This document shows, one piece after another, positions 63,668 to 64,000 of a stretch of 64,000 bases of DNA. Positions within the stretch are counted from its first letter, which is position 1; each line of letters starts with the position of its first letter. The stretch comes from Agrobacterium salinitolerans (lineage in GTDB: Bacteria > Pseudomonadota > Alphaproteobacteria > Rhizobiales > Rhizobiaceae): the NCBI RefSeq assembly GCF_002008225.1, contig NZ_MRDH01000015.1, positions 1 to 64,000 of the forward strand. Reading direction: 5' to 3'. The translations under genes were made by a program, and so were the position numbers. The notes under the pieces are model-generated. The model was not told the origin of the DNA. It saw only the letters and a list, made by a program, of their open reading frames with translations, and ran no database searches.

Positions 63668-64000
63668 TTAGACTGGATCAAACATCTCCCTGAACTCTCG
63701 ATCAGCAAAATAGGCAAGTTTCTCTGCAAAAATTGGTCGTTGTCTGGCCAGGAATAGCAATTGTCCTTTCGCCGGCAGGTTGCGCACCTCATCAGGGGTG
63801 AGTAGCGGCCGGCCGGTATGCTGTTGGCTGTAGGAGATCCCGGTCTTATCGGAATCGAGCGCTCTCGCAATCGTCTGGAACACGACTGTCTCCTGTCCAA
63901 GCAAATCAGAGATGAGGCGGGCGCTGTCATGATCGTTGACGCCAAAAACCTGCAGCACGCCGGCGTTTGACAGGAATGTTCCGGCGCGGTGACCGTATGT
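63668..64000 (-). CDS. TraG/VirD4-type conjugation coupling protein, C-terminal part (cut by window edge)
   Basis: The frame is open to the window edge and codes for at least 110 residues. The C-terminal stretch has GVNDHDSARLISDLLGQETVVFQ, ISYSQQHTGRPLLTPDEVRNLP, and ERPIFAEKLAYFADREFREMF-like sequence, all typical of the C-terminus of TraG/VirD4 type IV coupling ATPases. The Walker motifs must lie outside the window. It marks the start of a possible conjugative or mobilisable region to the right. Confidence 0.85.
   Translation of the reverse strand, partial: TYGHRAGTFLSNAGVLQVFGVNDHDSARLISDLLGQETVVFQTIARALDSDKTGISYSQQHTGRPLLTPDEVRNLPAKGQLLFLARQRPIFAEKLAYFADREFREMFDPV

Noticed and set aside
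63468-63671. 67-aa frame on the plus strand before the TraG fragment
   Set aside because: It lies in the short gap, is arginine-rich with no family, and has no ribosome site.
1-64000. CRISPR arrays, tRNA and rRNA genes
   Set aside because: No regularly spaced repeats, no tRNA-like cloverleaf ends and no rRNA-like sequence were recognised by eye. A tRNAscan/Infernal run would be the decisive test.

Overview
The window looks like part of the genome of an Agrobacterium/Rhizobium-type alphaproteobacterium. The evidence is high GC with GC-rich antisense reading frames, many ABC uptake systems each beside its own regulator, a PiT/DUF47 phosphate pair with a PHO box, several ku genes with ligD, and promoter elements of the alphaproteobacterial general stress type (GGAAC-N16-CGTT). 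The assignment rests on gene content and recalled family sequences; no search was run. No rRNA, tRNA or CRISPR array was seen.

Layout. 1-3.0 kb: the 3' end of an IS110-type transposase, a soluble FtsH-like AAA/zinc protease and a NUDIX hydrolase. 3.1-4.8 kb: DUF47-pit behind a PHO box. 4.8-10.3 kb: a non-homologous end-joining locus with two ku genes, ligD, a 72-aa ORF and a stress-type SDR; both transcription units have candidate EcfG promoters. 10.3-14.0 kb: an MHYT-GGDEF-EAL protein and a membrane protein of unknown role. 14.2-21.4 kb: a Dpp/Opp-type ABC importer with a mannonate dehydratase and a GntR regulator, probably for a uronate-containing substrate. 21.5-28.4 kb: a LacI-controlled sugar ABC operon with a FAD oxidoreductase, behind two tandem perfect palindromes. 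28.6-30.7 kb: a UvrD-like helicase.

31-50.4 kb is a surface-polysaccharide region: rfbCBDA for dTDP-L-rhamnose, then a visibly more AT-rich block on the minus strand. That block carries glycosyltransferases, an FkbM methyltransferase, a 1022-aa methyltransferase-GT2-GT4 fusion, a flippase-like membrane protein, and gmd, a ColD-like dehydratase (His in place of the PLP lysine) and an Fcl/ColC-like epimerase-reductase. These last three predict GDP-L-colitose, a 3,6-dideoxyhexose, so the polymer probably contains rhamnose and colitose. No wzm/wzt, wzx or wzy gene was recognised.

50.5-51.0 kb is a decayed IS110 transposase with three in-frame stops. 51.5-53.3 kb is an MsbA-type ABC exporter. 53.4-60.2 kb is an IclR-controlled NMT1/SsuA-type ABC importer with a catabolic set (SDR, EthD-like protein, FAH-family hydrolase, MhpD-like hydratase). 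60.3-63.4 kb holds a LysR/aldo-keto reductase divergon and a BASS-family transporter. The right edge cuts into a TraG/VirD4-type coupling protein, so a conjugative element probably begins there.
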